Assembly (NCBI GenBank): GCA_003554375.1
Contig: PWGF01000511.1
Span: forward strand, 1-15,676
Length of the DNA stretch: 15,676 nucleotides
Reading direction: 5' to 3'
Origin: Spirochaetaceae bacterium
GTDB taxonomy: Bacteria > Spirochaetota > Spirochaetia > DSM-27196 > SKKC01
Below are positions 7,657 through 14,278 of this stretch, piece after piece. Both the position numbers and the translations under genes were made by a program. A model generated the notes under the pieces. The model ran no database searches and had not been told where the DNA came from. It worked only from the letters and a program-made list of their open reading frames with translations. Within the stretch, counting starts at the first letter, position 1. Each line of letters starts with the position of its first letter.

Positions 7657-8278
7657 ATGGAGCAGGAAATGCACAGCGACAGCGATGCCGCAGCCGGCAC
7701 GAACAACAACGCTTCTCCCCGGTTCCAGCCGGTAACGGAGCGACACCTCCAACAGCTTCGCCTCATATGTGGCGAGGAGCGCGTGCGCGGCCCGTGGGGC
7801 TTGGACGGCGGTGTCCGAGGGCGAAAGCGACAACGAACGCTACTGGCGAATCCGTAAACAGGTTCCCTGGGCGGTCAAAAGAATGAACGGTACGGACCAG
7901 TCGCATGAGGATATAACCTTGCCAATCGCTTCCGTACCAGCCATGATGGAACTGCTGGACGTCCTGGCGCGGGAGTTTCAGATTGCGATTCCCTCCTTCG
8001 GCCATGCGGCCGACGGGAATCTGCATGCAATTCCCATGCGCCCGGAATCGATGAGCCGGGAGGAGTGGCAGCAGACGCTACCGAAGGTACTGCGAAAAAT
8101 GTATAAGCAGGCCAGGGAACTCGGCGGCACGATTAGCGGCGAGCACGGCATCGGCCACAAGCGGAGAGACTTCATGAGCGACGCCGTAGACGCTACCGCG
8201 CTGGATCTCATGCAGCGGATCCGGCGAGCCCTGAATCCTTCCGGCCTCCTCAACCCGGGGAAGATTTTCCCTCACTAA
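7657..8278 (+). pseudogene. Internally deleted GlcD-type FAD-linked oxidase
   Basis: Two pieces of one gene lie in different frames. The first starts at the ATG at 7657 behind a good site (GGAGCGAGG). After about 25 residues it reads FQPVTERHLQQLRLICGEERV, which resembles the N-terminus of glycolate oxidase subunit GlcD/D-lactate dehydrogenases, and then runs out to a stop at 7855-7857. The second piece, from about 7800 to the TAA at 8276-8278, reads the GlcD C-terminal domain: ERYWRIRK, FGHAADGNLH (usual HxGDGNxH), SGEHGIGHKR and LLNPGKIF. The whole PCMH-type FAD-binding domain, roughly 250-280 codons of a 450-470-residue enzyme, is missing, with a frame change near 7780-7800. No working oxidase can be made. 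Recent decay is likely because both ends are well preserved. Confidence 0.85.
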
Positions 8279-8310
8279 GGGGGACGAACGCTACTCCAGA
8301 GGACATTCGA

Positions 8311-8964
8311 ATGCGATGTGTACCGAAGACGTTACGAGTTGTATACACGGTCCTCGCGATCGCACTCGTCCCGGTGTTCGTCGTGGAATACGGGCCGCTG
8401 AACTTCCTCTGGTTCTCGAACATCGCCTTGCTGGCCACGCTGGTAGCGATGTGGATCGGAAGCAGATTGCTTCTCAGCATGATGGCGGTGGGAGTTGTAG
8501 TGCTGGAGATCGGATGGAACCTCGCTTTCTGGGGCGAGCTCCTTGCTGGGCTGGACTTTCTGGGCCTGGTGGCATACATGTTCGACGACCGTATTCCGCT
8601 GTGGACCCGTCTCATGTCGCTGTACCACGTTCCCCTCCCGGTGGTCCTCCTGGTGCTCGTGTGGCGCTGTGGGTATGACCCGCGTGCGTTCCGATGGCAA
8701 ACGGGATTGGCGTGGATCGTGCTTCCGGTTTCGTTGGTCCTCAGCACGCCGGTTCAGAATATCAACCACGTCTACGGCATCGTCGATCAAGCAGGACAGC
8801 CCATACTCCCTTCACCGCTGCCGCTCGTTATCCTCATGGTAGGGTTGCCGCTGGTGATCTATTGGCCTACTCACGCCGTCCTGAAGCGCTACTTTCCCCG
8901 AGCCGATCTGGGCAAACCTGGCGAATCGACGTCCCTCTCGTCCGGTAGCTCGGCAACACGATGA
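8311..8964 (+). CDS. Multi-pass conserved membrane protein (217 aa)
   Basis: A short hydrophobic protein with about six to seven membrane segments (near 7-25, 30-48, 51-73, 78-92, 108-127, 138-157 and 172-192) and a Ser-rich cytoplasmic tail. The stretch GPLNFLWFSNIALL after the first segment and the later TPVQNINHVYG resemble a conserved family usually annotated only as membrane-associated protein; its function is not known to me. The ATG at 8311 is preceded by GAGG at a somewhat long distance. The gene starts 32 bp after the broken oxidase gene on the same strand and may once have been co-transcribed with it. It converges on the carbonic anhydrase gene, with a hairpin at 9012-9042 between them. 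Confidence 0.8.
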   Translation: MRCVPKTLRVVYTVLAIALVPVFVVEYGPLNFLWFSNIALLATLVAMWIGSRLLLSMMAVGVVVLEIGWNLAFWGELLAGLDFLGLVAYMFDDRIPLWTRLMSLYHVPLPVVLLVLVWRCGYDPRAFRWQTGLAWIVLPVSLVLSTPVQNINHVYGIVDQAGQPILPSPLPLVILMVGLPLVIYWPTHAVLKRYFPRADLGKPGESTSLSSGSSATR

Positions 8965-9011
8965 GCGTTCGGTCCGCAAGATTGGTGGCAGCCGGACATG
9001 GCTGCGGAGAC

Positions 9012-9042
9012 GGCCCGCGGCAGGGTCCGCCGCCGCAGGGCC
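9012..9042. terminator. GC-rich hairpin between convergent genes
   Basis: GGCCC-GCGGC (9012-9021) pairs with GCCGC-A-GGGCC (9032-9042): ten pairs with one bulged A and a 10-nt loop, between the membrane gene (ends 8964) and the carbonic anhydrase gene (ends 9053). No T-run follows on either strand. Confidence 0.4.
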
Positions 9043-9052
9043 CTCGACGGAA

Positions 9053-9754
9053 TTACTCGCGGTTGAAGAACTCCACCCAGCCGGTCTCGAGCTCATACTC
9101 GGCTCCGACGATGAGCAGTTCGCCCGCCCTGACCCGTTCCGCCAAAATTTCTGAGCGTCGCGTCAACTCAGAGACGGTATGACGAACGTTCGCCCTCACT
9201 CCCCGCTCCACCAACTCGCTCCGATCAGTGGCACTCCCGCCGGCCGGACAACGCCCATTCTCCAGACTGTCCTCCGGCGCGTCCTCCGGACTGTCCTCTA
9301 GGCCGTCCCGTACCGCCAATCCGGACCGGACCAACGATTCGATCGATGGCCGGATTAACGCCATGATGGCTCCAAGATGCGCCGACTCTCCCTCCTGCCC
9401 TTCCATGAGAGCATCCAGCGCAGCAGTTACCGCTCCACAGTGCGAGTGGCCCATCACCACAACCAGAGGCGTTGCGAAGTGCGTTACGGCGTACTCGATG
9501 CTCCCGATCTGTGACTCCGCGGCAACATTCCCGGCAACACGAACGACGAATAGAGCCCCGAGCCCCTGATCGAACACGACCTCGGCGGGCACCCGCGAAT
9601 CCGCGCATCCGAGAATAACGGCAAAAGGCTTCTGACCTCGCACCATCTCGCTGAGCTCGGTATGGTTGACCGCATCAGCAATGCCGAGCGCGTGCTCCGC
9701 GAACCGGCGGTTTCCTTCACGCAGACGATCGAGCGCTTCCTGTACCGTTAGCAC
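9053..9754 (-). CDS. Beta-class carbonic anhydrase (233 aa)
   Basis: This catalyses CO2 + H2O to bicarbonate + H+ with a zinc ion, in the cytoplasm. The family signatures are complete: CADSR with Cys50, Asp52 and Arg54, and GHSHCGAV with His103 and Cys106. These supply the zinc ligands (Cys50, His103, Cys106) and the Asp-Arg gate. The C-terminal helix-strand end (VRAGELLIVGAEYELETGWVEFF) is also typical. Between the domain's helices, residues 150-178 are an acidic low-complexity insertion (EDSPEDAPEDSLE) encoded by three tandem 12-bp units. I chose the GTG at 9754 because AAGGAGG stands just upstream. The gene lies 72 bp downstream of the RCC1 lipoprotein gene on the same strand and may share its transcript. 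Confidence 0.95.
   Translation of the reverse strand: MLTVQEALDRLREGNRRFAEHALGIADAVNHTELSEMVRGQKPFAVILGCADSRVPAEVVFDQGLGALFVVRVAGNVAAESQIGSIEYAVTHFATPLVVVMGHSHCGAVTAALDALMEGQEGESAHLGAIMALIRPSIESLVRSGLAVRDGLEDSPEDAPEDSLENGRCPAGGSATDRSELVERGVRANVRHTVSELTRRSEILAERVRAGELLIVGAEYELETGWVEFFNRE
9266..9301. repeat. Three tandem 12-bp units inside the carbonic anhydrase gene
   Basis: On the plus strand the units are ACTGTCCTCCGG, CGCGTCCTCCGG and ACTGTCCTCTAG. They keep the reading frame and encode the repeated Ser/Ala/Leu-Pro/Glu-Glu-Asp pattern of the acidic insertion. Confidence 0.8.
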
Positions 9755-9826
9755 AACTCCTCCTTGTCGGCCGAACCGGGAACCGACGTTCCGGCGAATT
9801 ACCCGGTTACATCCTCAGTATGCCAT

Positions 9827-11482
9827 TCACGGGAGATCGACGACACCCGGCGCCGGGTCGAACTCTTCTTCTTCCAGTTCCTCAGGGACGTCGCGGCCGA
9901 GCTGATTGGAATAGTCGAATCCCCACGAGTACACGTTCCCATCCCCATCGCGCGCCAAGGTATGATCGTAGTGTCCGCGGATCTCTACGATGTCAGATAG
10001 TCCGTCGATACGTTGTGGCTCCTCCTGGATTCTCTGGGTATCATCATCGCCTTGCGCGAGCTTGCCTCCGCTATTGCTTCCCCAGCTCCATACCGTCCCA
10101 TCGCGATCCACGGCGAAGCTCGTGTTAATGGTTGCGGCGACATATACCGCTGAGTCGACCGCCCCGACTACCGACGGCTCGGTAACCGGGCTCTCAGTGT
10201 GCCCTAACCCGACTTGACCGGAGTCGTTGCGCCCCCATGCGTAGACCGTCCCGTCGATCGCAAGGGCTACCACATGGCTCGTGCCCGCATCGACGGAAAC
10301 GAATTCGACTGGATCGGCGTCCCGCCCCCCGACTTCGACGAGCTGCGGCGTCACGACGTAGTCCTGCTCGGGATGTATTCCGAGCCTCCCATCCGAGTTG
10401 TTTCCCCACAGCCAGAGCTGGTTCTCCGCATCGATTGCGGCGCCTATCCATTCACCGGCTGCAACATGTACGATGGTCCGGTCTTCAAATCCGTTGCCGG
10501 TTATCCGTCCGGGCGTATAGTGAGGCGTCTCGTCGAACTCCCGTCCCAGGAGATAGTCGTACTCGAGCCCCCAACTGTACACATCTCCGCCTTCGGTCAA
10601 GGCAAGCATTTGAAAGTAATCCGATCGGAGATTCGCCACTCCATCCACTCCCTCGATCGGGGCAGGTTCTTCCCTCTGGAGGTTGGCGTCTTCATCACCA
10701 AGCGTTTGATACCAATTCTGACCGACCCCCAAAACCTGGCCACCGGCGTCGGCGAACACCGAGTGGCTTTCGCTCGCCGCTACGGACCGGAAGCTCGATG
10801 CCGCCTCCACGTCGATCCGTTGCGGTTCCTCAGGGGGTGGATCCAATCCTATAGCGTAGTACTCTTCAAAACCGCCCCAGCCCCAAAGCTGACCCGAGGC
10901 GTCCAGATAAACGGAATGAAAGAAACCGGCGTCGAGCCGGGTCTCGAACGGAACTGCGTATGCCAGGCTTCCCAGCGTCACTTCTACCTGGGTAGTTTCG
11001 CCGGGGCTCACCGTGAACCGAGCGGATACCGCGCCAACCCCGGCGAACCCTGCCTGGTCGTAAACCGCAAGGAGGACCCGGTAGTCGGAGTCCGGCCGAA
11101 TCTCGTCCAGAGTTACCGATCCTTCGGAGTCGAGCGGCACCTCCACGTAGTCTTCTCCATCGAGCGTTGTTGGTTGATCCGCAGGGTGTACGATCCACGT
11201 CCCCTCTCTCGACAACGCGTCCAACGAGCCGCTACGGTACAACGCGATATGCACAGACAGGTCGCCGTCGTCAATCTGCTCCAGAACAGACGGGCGCAGC
11301 GGATCCAGAGTCACGGCGCCGCCATCGCGCTCTATCGCCAAATCACAACTCATAACCATCATGAAGCTGAGCAGCAGCAGCCCCAGCCCAAAGCCGGGTA
11401 GCCGACGGTTCATGCTTCGCTTGCGCACTCGGCCGTGCGCACCGCTGCCCGCTGACGCAGGAAGCTTGCTCAATGTAAACAC
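9827..11482 (-). CDS. RCC1-repeat (seven-bladed propeller) lipoprotein (551 aa)
   Basis: A lipoprotein signal segment (about 25-46, lipobox VMSC, Cys46) is followed by a beta-rich region (about 57-172, perhaps one Ig/fibronectin-like domain). Seven RCC1 repeats span about 186-532, each with a (V/L/W)xxWG core (G203, G253, G305, G360, G417, G468, G521), enough for one complete propeller. The acidic tail ends DFxPAP-like. Bacterial RCC1 lipoproteins are exported; a binding role is likely but the ligand is unknown. The GTG at 11482 has an excellent AAGGAGG 7 nt upstream, giving an unusually long 33-residue charged lead before the hydrophobic core. The ATG at 11413 gives a more ordinary signal peptide but has a poor site. 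A stop-free antisense ORF across it is not a gene. Confidence 0.9.
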   Translation of the reverse strand: MFTLSKLPASAGSGAHGRVRKRSMNRRLPGFGLGLLLLSFMMVMSCDLAIERDGGAVTLDPLRPSVLEQIDDGDLSVHIALYRSGSLDALSREGTWIVHPADQPTTLDGEDYVEVPLDSEGSVTLDEIRPDSDYRVLLAVYDQAGFAGVGAVSARFTVSPGETTQVEVTLGSLAYAVPFETRLDAGFFHSVYLDASGQLWGWGGFEEYYAIGLDPPPEEPQRIDVEAASSFRSVAASESHSVFADAGGQVLGVGQNWYQTLGDEDANLQREEPAPIEGVDGVANLRSDYFQMLALTEGGDVYSWGLEYDYLLGREFDETPHYTPGRITGNGFEDRTIVHVAAGEWIGAAIDAENQLWLWGNNSDGRLGIHPEQDYVVTPQLVEVGGRDADPVEFVSVDAGTSHVVALAIDGTVYAWGRNDSGQVGLGHTESPVTEPSVVGAVDSAVYVAATINTSFAVDRDGTVWSWGSNSGGKLAQGDDDTQRIQEEPQRIDGLSDIVEIRGHYDHTLARDGDGNVYSWGFDYSNQLGRDVPEELEEEEFDPAPGVVDLP

Positions 11483-11536
11483 TGGTTGCCCTCCTTATCG
11501 CTTCTCACAAAACCGTACCAATAACATGTTTCGCGT

Positions 11537-11566
11537 ATTATATCCGGACGTTTCATGAAGAGCCAA
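11537..11566 (-). promoter_or_regulatory. Promoter of the RCC1 lipoprotein gene
   Basis: On the minus strand TTGGCT (11561-11566) and a perfect TATAAT (11537-11542) are 18 bp apart, and the -10 ends 55 bp before the GTG at 11482. Two further -10-like hexamers (TATAAT at 11567-11572 and TATACT nearby) lie just upstream in the same AT-rich tract, so more than one start site is possible. Confidence 0.55.
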
Positions 11567-11796
11567 TTATAACACGAGTATACTACACGATATTGCGAAG
11601 GACTACATTGAGCTGTTTTTGTATTTGATTTGTTCTAAAAATTCTCTACAAGGCCGCGGCCGCGCTCGCTCCGCAGGTGGACTGCCCCGGAGCCGGCGCG
11701 GCACGCCTAAGGAAGGGACGAGTTAAGGGCCGGGCACACACGTCGGGCATGGCGATCCTCCCGGGGCACGCCGAGCCTTTCCCAAGCCGGCTGTTC

Positions 11797-11851
11797 CAGC
11801 GTGGCGTCCCGTCCGGATCACGTCCGTGTGTTATCCGCCGGAGCCACGCTG
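11797..11851. terminator. Large compound inverted repeat downstream of the methyltransferase gene
   Basis: CAGCGTGGC (11797-11805) pairs with GCCACGCTG (11843-11851). Stacked directly inside, TCCGG (11812-11816) pairs with CCGGA (11838-11842), leaving a 6-nt bulge on one side. It lies 16 nt past the stop of the leftward methyltransferase gene. No T-run; possible Rho-type or structural 3' end. Confidence 0.4.
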
Positions 11852-11866
11852 ACAATGGGATCGTGC

Positions 11867-12739
11867 TTACGAGGCAGGTATGCGCGCAATCGCCTCGAGC
11901 CAGTACCGGGGGATGTAGAGCTTGCCGTTCTCGTCGCGGAGCCCGTACTCTTCCAGGCTCGACTCGACAGCGTCCCGCATGGCCTTTGCAGCGACATCCG
12001 GGCGGTAGCCGTGGAGCGCGCCCGCCGCGTACTGGGAAAAGCCGCTAATGTGTTCCCACGCTGTCTGATAGAGCCGGGCGGCGATTCGCTTCATCTCCTG
12101 GACGGAGAACCCGGCTTGCTGCAGCAGCTTCTCGTAGTGCTCCTGCGGCTGGAAGGTGCTTGCCGCTACGGGATCAGTCCGCTTATCGCGTTTGATCCCA
12201 AGCGAACGGAGAGCACGGACCGCCTTAGCAACCTGCGCCCGGTAGAACGATAGGGTCTCCGGCGGACGGGATTCCTCCAGAAACGCTGAGTTGAAACAGA
12301 ACCATCCTCCGGGCCTCAGCAGCCGGCGGATATTCTCTACTGCGCGCCTCTGTTGCTCGCTATCCAGATAGTGGATCCCGTTGCCCCACATCGCTACGTC
12401 GGCGGTGTTCTCCGACAGCTGGAGCTCCTCGATCGGCGCATGGACCAGCTCTACGCTCGGCACCACACCCTGAAGCCGCTTCTCGGCCTGCTCAAGCGCT
12501 TCCTGGCTCTGATCGACGCAAACTACCGACGGCGGGGACCACCCCTTCGGCAAGTTCCGGACGAACAACTTGGTCATCGTTGCGACGCCGGTTGCCACGT
12601 CGATCAAGCGGTCCACCTTCTGGGTCCCATTCTCCACCATGACCTCGACCCATCGGCGCACGATCGCTTGATTGACCGCCTGATACTCCTCGGTATCAGC
12701 AAACGGCTCATAGACATATTCGGACTTGTCTTCCTGCAT
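11867..12739 (-). CDS. Class I SAM-dependent methyltransferase (290 aa)
   Basis: This probably transfers a methyl group from S-adenosylmethionine to a small molecule; the acceptor is unknown. Rossmann motifs are in order: motif I DVATGVATMT (about 47-56, binding SAM), an acidic residue at the end of strand 2 in VVCVDQSQ (Asp76), ADVAMWGNGIHYL (113-125) for motif III/IV, and LRPGGWFCFNS (141-151). A helical C-terminal region of about 120 residues may bind the substrate. The ATG at 12739 is preceded by GGGAGGG at good spacing. The open frame to 12880 would add a Cys/Arg-rich stretch with no motif, so I reject it. The gene is divergent from the small lipoprotein at 12958, with 218 bp between. 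Confidence 0.88.
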   Translation of the reverse strand: MQEDKSEYVYEPFADTEEYQAVNQAIVRRWVEVMVENGTQKVDRLIDVATGVATMTKLFVRNLPKGWSPPSVVCVDQSQEALEQAEKRLQGVVPSVELVHAPIEELQLSENTADVAMWGNGIHYLDSEQQRRAVENIRRLLRPGGWFCFNSAFLEESRPPETLSFYRAQVAKAVRALRSLGIKRDKRTDPVAASTFQPQEHYEKLLQQAGFSVQEMKRIAARLYQTAWEHISGFSQYAAGALHGYRPDVAAKAMRDAVESSLEEYGLRDENGKLYIPRYWLEAIARIPAS

Positions 12740-12884
12740 AAGCCCTCCCTTCTCGCTTGTCCATTCAAAGTAACACCTGTGTACTACGCCTACAAGGGCC
12801 GCGGCAGCATGGCACGACGATTTTCGGTCCGCGGCCGAACGGTGAAGAACTCTTCGAGCACGCTGTCGAAATTTGCACACTCTT

Positions 12885-12890
12885 TACAAT
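12885..12890 (+). promoter_or_regulatory. Candidate -10 element of the small lipoprotein gene
   Basis: TACAAT, one base from consensus, lies 68 bp before the ATG at 12958. The -35 region at the expected distance (near 12863) has only a weak match, so this is a candidate only. Confidence 0.3.
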
Positions 12891-12942
12891 CTCCGGACGT
12901 TCCCACAACGCGGCAATGGTAGCCTTAGAGTCAAACACACCG

Positions 12943-12954
12943 AGGAGGTGATCC
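12943..12954 (+). promoter_or_regulatory. Exceptionally long Shine-Dalgarno sequence
   Basis: AGGAGGTGATCC is, over all 12 bases, the complement of the common bacterial 16S rRNA 3' tail. It ends 3 nt before the ATG at 12958, with 9 nt between the GGAGG core and the ATG. Most genes here have only 5-7 matching bases. Confidence 0.85.
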
Positions 12955-12957
12955 GTT

Positions 12958-13074
12958 ATGAAGAAACTACTTCAAGCTTTGGTACTTGTTTCCGCAGTAG
13001 CTGTCCTGGCAGTCGCCTGTGAGCCGGTCGATGAGGCCGAGTTCGACGACGTCGAGATGGAGCAGGACTTCTAA
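12958..13074 (+). CDS. Very small acidic lipoprotein (38 aa)
   Basis: MKK, a hydrophobic core of about 16 residues and the lipobox AVAC (Cys21) form a complete lipoprotein signal peptide. After processing only 18 residues remain (CEPVDEAEFDDVEMEQDF), nine of them Asp or Glu. The length recalls entericidin-type lipoproteins, but the sequence does not resemble them (those are not acidic), so I give no name. Evidence that it is real: a 12-nt Shine-Dalgarno at 12943, a candidate -10 at 12885, and a strong intrinsic terminator at 13143. These define a transcript of roughly 280 nt with high expected translation. It stands alone, divergent from the methyltransferase. A membrane-anchored acidic peptide role is inferred; function unknown. 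Confidence 0.85.
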   Translation: MKKLLQALVLVSAVAVLAVACEPVDEAEFDDVEMEQDF

Positions 13075-13088
13075 GGAAGTCTCCAGCT

Positions 13089-13109
13089 TCTCGGCTCTCC
13101 GAGCCGAGA
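13089..13109 (+). other. Hairpin in the 3' untranslated part of the small lipoprotein mRNA
   Basis: TCTCGGCT (13089-13096) and AGCCGAGA (13102-13109) form a perfect 8-bp stem with a 5-nt loop, 14 nt after the stop codon. No T-run follows. It may stabilise the mRNA end. Confidence 0.6.
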
Positions 13110-13142
13110 CAATCCGGGACACGGGTTTAACTCAAGGTTACG

Positions 13143-13175
13143 AAAGGGTGCTTCTCGAAGGAGGCACCCTTTTTT
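13143..13175 (+). terminator. Rho-independent terminator of the small lipoprotein gene
   Basis: AAAGGGTGC (13143-13151) pairs with GCACCCTTT (13164-13172) over 9 bp with a 12-nt loop, and T continues to 13175. This is the only canonical intrinsic terminator in the window. Confidence 0.9.
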
Positions 13176-13256
13176 CTTCCCTTCTCCCTTCCCATACCTT
13201 CGTGTGGTCCCTTCCAGAAAAGGCGGCGAGCACACGTGGCCGGCGCCACCGAAAGC

Positions 13257-13286
13257 TTGACAGACAAACCGCCCTCGCGTCATACC
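13257..13286 (+). promoter_or_regulatory. Candidate fabI promoter
   Basis: A perfect TTGACA (13257-13262) is followed after 18 bp by CATACC (13281-13286), a poor -10. Transcription from here would give a leader of about 130 nt before the ATG at 13426. Confidence 0.35.
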
Positions 13287-13317
13287 GTCACCATGGCGAC
13301 CGCCTACGCTACAGCGC

Positions 13318-13368
13318 CCGGGCACGACCCACCCGCGTGCGTATCTTCACGTAGCGGCGGGTGCCCGG
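13318..13368 (+). other. Structured leader hairpin upstream of fabI
   Basis: CCGGGCAC (13318-13325) pairs with GTGCCCGG (13361-13368). An alternative stem, CACCCGC (13329-13335) with GCGGGTG (13356-13362), shares the bases GTG at 13360-13362, so the two folds cannot both form fully. No known riboswitch class is recognised. Confidence 0.4.
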
Positions 13369-13425
13369 ACACCGTGCACGAAATGCGCTGTTGCTCCATG
13401 CGGCGTAGCTTACGGGAGGTACTCC

Positions 13426-14268
13426 ATGGCGAACTCGAACCTGCTCGAAGGAAAGAAAGCGCTCGTCTGCGGCGTTGCCAACGATCACTCGATCGGATGG
13501 AAGATCGCTGAACAGCTCCACGGCCACGGCGCCTCGGTGTCGCTCAGCTACGCCGACGAGCGCCTGGAACGGAAGGTGCGCCCGCTTGGGGAGCGGATCG
13601 GGGCGGAGCTCGTCGAGAAATGCGATGTCTCGAGTGACCCGGAGGTCGACGCTCTCTTCGAGTCGGTGGGCCGGCAAGTGGGCCACGTGGACGTGCTCGT
13701 CCACGCAATTGCGTACGCGGGACGGGAGGAGCTGGCCGGGGCGTTTAGCGACACAAGCCGCGACGGGTTCCGGACTGCAATGGAGATAAGCGTCTACTCC
13801 CTCATAGCTCTGGCGCGCCGTGCCCGCGGGCATATGCCGGAGGGCGGGTCGATCCTTACTCTCACCTACTACGGCGGAGAGAAGGTGGCGGCGGGCTATA
13901 ACGTGATGGGCGTTGCAAAGGCGGCGCTGGAATCGGCAACGCGCTATCTGGCAGCCGAGCTGGGCCCGGCAGGCATTCGCGTGAACGCGCTGAGCCCCGG
14001 GCCCATTCGCACCCTCTCTGCTGCCGGCGTCCCCGGATTCAAGGAAGCGCACAGCCGCTTCCCGGAGCACGCACCGCTCCGTCGCCACGTAGAAGGGACC
14101 GATGTCGGAAACGCGGCGGTATGGCTGGCCTCCGACTTAGCCTCCGGCGTGACCGGCGAGACCGTCTTCGTGGACGCCGGCTCGCACATCCTGGCGCCCG
14201 GACCTCAGCCTGGAGGGCCCGGAGGATCAGGAGCTCAAGGGCCGGGAGCTGGAGGGCCCGGAGAATGA
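13426..14268 (+). CDS. fabI: Enoyl-[acyl-carrier-protein] reductase FabI (280 aa)
   Basis: This reduces the enoyl-ACP double bond with NAD(P)H, the last step of each fatty-acid elongation cycle. The features are complete: the nucleotide-binding loop GVANDHSIGWKIA (16-28), HAIAYA (93-98), the catalytic pair Tyr148 and Tyr158 with Lys165 in YNVMGVAK, then SPGPIRTLSAAG (190-201) and DVGNAA...VTGETVFVDAG. These are FabI-type rather than FabG-type signatures. The ATG at 13426 follows GGGAGGT. The ordinary fold ends near residue 257; a tail of some 23 residues rich in Gly and Pro is added, containing a 15-bp direct DNA repeat. The gene is monocistronic and converges on the dehydrogenase gene with only 2 bp between stop codons. 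Confidence 0.95.
   Translation: MANSNLLEGKKALVCGVANDHSIGWKIAEQLHGHGASVSLSYADERLERKVRPLGERIGAELVEKCDVSSDPEVDALFESVGRQVGHVDVLVHAIAYAGREELAGAFSDTSRDGFRTAMEISVYSLIALARRARGHMPEGGSILTLTYYGGEKVAAGYNVMGVAKAALESATRYLAAELGPAGIRVNALSPGPIRTLSAAGVPGFKEAHSRFPEHAPLRRHVEGTDVGNAAVWLASDLASGVTGETVFVDAGSHILAPGPQPGGPGGSGAQGPGAGGPGE
14210..14263 (+). repeat. 15-bp direct repeat encoding the FabI Gly/Pro tail
   Basis: CTGGAGGGCCCGGAG occurs at 14210-14224 and again at 14249-14263, 39 bp (13 codons) apart and in the same reading frame. The arrangement suggests that the tail grew by tandem duplication or slippage. Confidence 0.85.
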
Positions 14269-14278
14269 CGCTACGTCA
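14266..14278. repeat. Palindrome spanning both convergent stop codons
   Basis: TGACG-CTA-CGTCA is a 5-bp inverted repeat with a 3-bp centre. It contains the fabI stop TGA (14266-14268) and the dehydrogenase stop (CTA, 14271-14273, read TAG on the minus strand). It is too short to terminate transcription alone. Confidence 0.7.

Larger units (their letters stand above)
11483..11866. other. Intergenic region, 384 bp: AT-rich promoter tract plus GC-rich remainder
   Basis: Positions 11500-11645 are strongly AT-rich and contain the RCC1 gene promoter. The change to GC-rich sequence at about 11650 is abrupt. From 11650 to 11866 I see no convincing gene on either strand, only a large hairpin at 11797-11851. 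Confidence 0.55.
13075..13425. other. Intergenic region, 351 bp, before fabI
   Basis: It contains, in order, the 3' hairpin and terminator of the small lipoprotein gene, a TTGACA box (13257-13262) and a structured leader (13318-13368) before fabI. I find no gene in it; the two minus-strand ORFs that cross it have no ribosome-binding site or recognisable product. Confidence 0.6.

Noticed and set aside
9266..9301. Possible CRISPR or VNTR array
   Set aside because: There are only three 12-bp units with no spacers, lying in frame inside the carbonic anhydrase gene; treated as coding repeats.
10214..11401. A 395-codon plus-strand ORF across the RCC1 gene
   Set aside because: The opposite frame has seven clear RCC1 repeats and a signal peptide; this ORF shows no motif and is due to GC-rich codon bias.
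11646..11855. A 69-codon minus-strand ORF downstream of the methyltransferase
   Set aside because: It has an Arg/Pro-rich product with no ribosome site and overlaps the large inverted repeat; it looks like random GC-rich sequence.
12958..13074. Toxin of a type I toxin-antitoxin system
   Set aside because: The product has a lipoprotein signal with lipobox Cys and an acidic tail rather than a hydrophobic pore peptide, and I see no antisense RNA promoter on the other strand.
13309..14088. A 259-codon minus-strand ORF over fabI
   Set aside because: fabI is unmistakable on the plus strand with all active-site residues; the antisense frame has no motif.
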